Of a stretch of 64,000 nt of DNA, positions 63,601 to 64,000 are shown piece after piece; within the stretch, counting starts at the first letter, position 1, and the number at the start of each line of letters is the position of its first letter. The position numbers and the translations under genes are program-made. Under the pieces are notes generated by a model. The model was given only the letters and a program-made list of their open reading frames with translations. It made no database searches and was not told the origin of the DNA. The stretch is from positions 3,242,001 through 3,306,000 of the forward strand of contig JAFMOC010000021.1 in NCBI GenBank assembly GCA_019802505.1, given 5' to 3'. This stretch comes from Corydoras sp. C115 (taxonomy: Eukaryota; Chordata; Actinopteri; Siluriformes; Callichthyidae).

Positions 63601-64000
63601 AGCACTGGTTTCTGTATGATAATCTAGATCTGACTCTCTTAATGTTTTACATGAACTACATATAAAATACGTAACCATGAAATACACTAATATTTCTAAC
63701 TTTTTTCATCTATTTTTGTATTTAATTGTGGGTGTCAAAAAATGCAAAGTATATTCACACTAATATTACCAACAAAGCAGTAAAGCAAAGTCATGCAAAA
63801 ATATCTGCAGAAATGTTTTTTCTACTGTAATGGTGTTTCAAAAGAGATTGCCTTTGGCAGTAACAGCTGGAACTTCTTAACCCTGTGGGGTTCACTGATG
63901 GAAACAAAGACCTTTTTTCTCCCTTTCAGGGATATATACTTGCTTATATCACATTTTCACTGTAGAAGTATTTCTTGCTGGTTATTTATATAGCTTCAGG

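Larger units (their letters stand above)
53013..64000. other. Upstream flank of SLC35F4, no exon seen
   Basis: About 11 kb with SINEs, Tc1-like relics, a poly-A run, and an (ATCT)n(TA)n array. A purine-rich minus strand near 53250-53290 could belong to the SLC35F4 5' UTR. An open frame at 60375-60668 (minus) is not recognisable. Confidence 0.6.

Overview
This is a gene-poor, AT-rich stretch of a vertebrate nuclear chromosome. It is almost certainly from a ray-finned fish: split genes with GT-AG introns, dense tRNA-derived SINEs, several Tc1/mariner relics and long TA, CA and CAGA microsatellites. The repeat mix would suit an otophysan such as a catfish, but the species is inference. No bacterial, viral, CRISPR or free-standing tRNA/rRNA genes were seen.

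Gene order, left to right: EXOC5 (minus strand, only the first two coding exons, 1454-4540); AP5M1 (plus, complete in 8 coding exons, 7047-14136); NAA30 (plus, complete in 4 coding exons, 16910-24942); a small three-exon gene on the minus strand (29214-29990) at the position where vertebrates carry CCDC198; and SLC35F4 (minus, 7 coding exons, 36421-53012). This matches the conserved EXOC5-AP5M1-NAA30-CCDC198-SLC35F4 block of human chromosome 14q22-23. I placed exon borders by hand. Every spliced frame closes: AP5M1 493 codons, NAA30 362, the small gene 178 and SLC35F4 441, with consistent phases at each junction.

The genes are not an operon. EXOC5 (exocyst tethering), AP5M1 (AP-5 coat at late endosomes), NAA30 (co-translational N-terminal acetylation) and SLC35F4 (a multi-pass solute carrier) share a neighbourhood, not a pathway. 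EXOC5 and AP5M1 are head to head, and five sense or antisense SINE copies now fill the space between them. An inverted repeat with a CTCF-like core brackets those SINEs.

The rest is intron, intergenic DNA and mobile elements. One Mermaid-type SINE (A box, B box, GAATGAAT or GGATGGAT tail) has about 35 copies, many with readable 8-15 bp target-site duplications. A second tRNA-derived SINE has a TTGGATAAAAGC tail. There is a 5'-truncated I-type LINE, a 510-bp hAT-like element with an 8-bp target duplication, and relics of at least five Tc1/mariner insertions. From 53013 to 64000 I see only repeats and unannotated DNA upstream of SLC35F4.

I found no clearly new biological system. The best leads are the 1.1-kb CA/CAGA array grown inside a SINE, the inverted repeat at the divergent promoter, SINE 5' ends that repeatedly abut TA arrays, the compact Met-Gly gene and the TA-cored palindrome.
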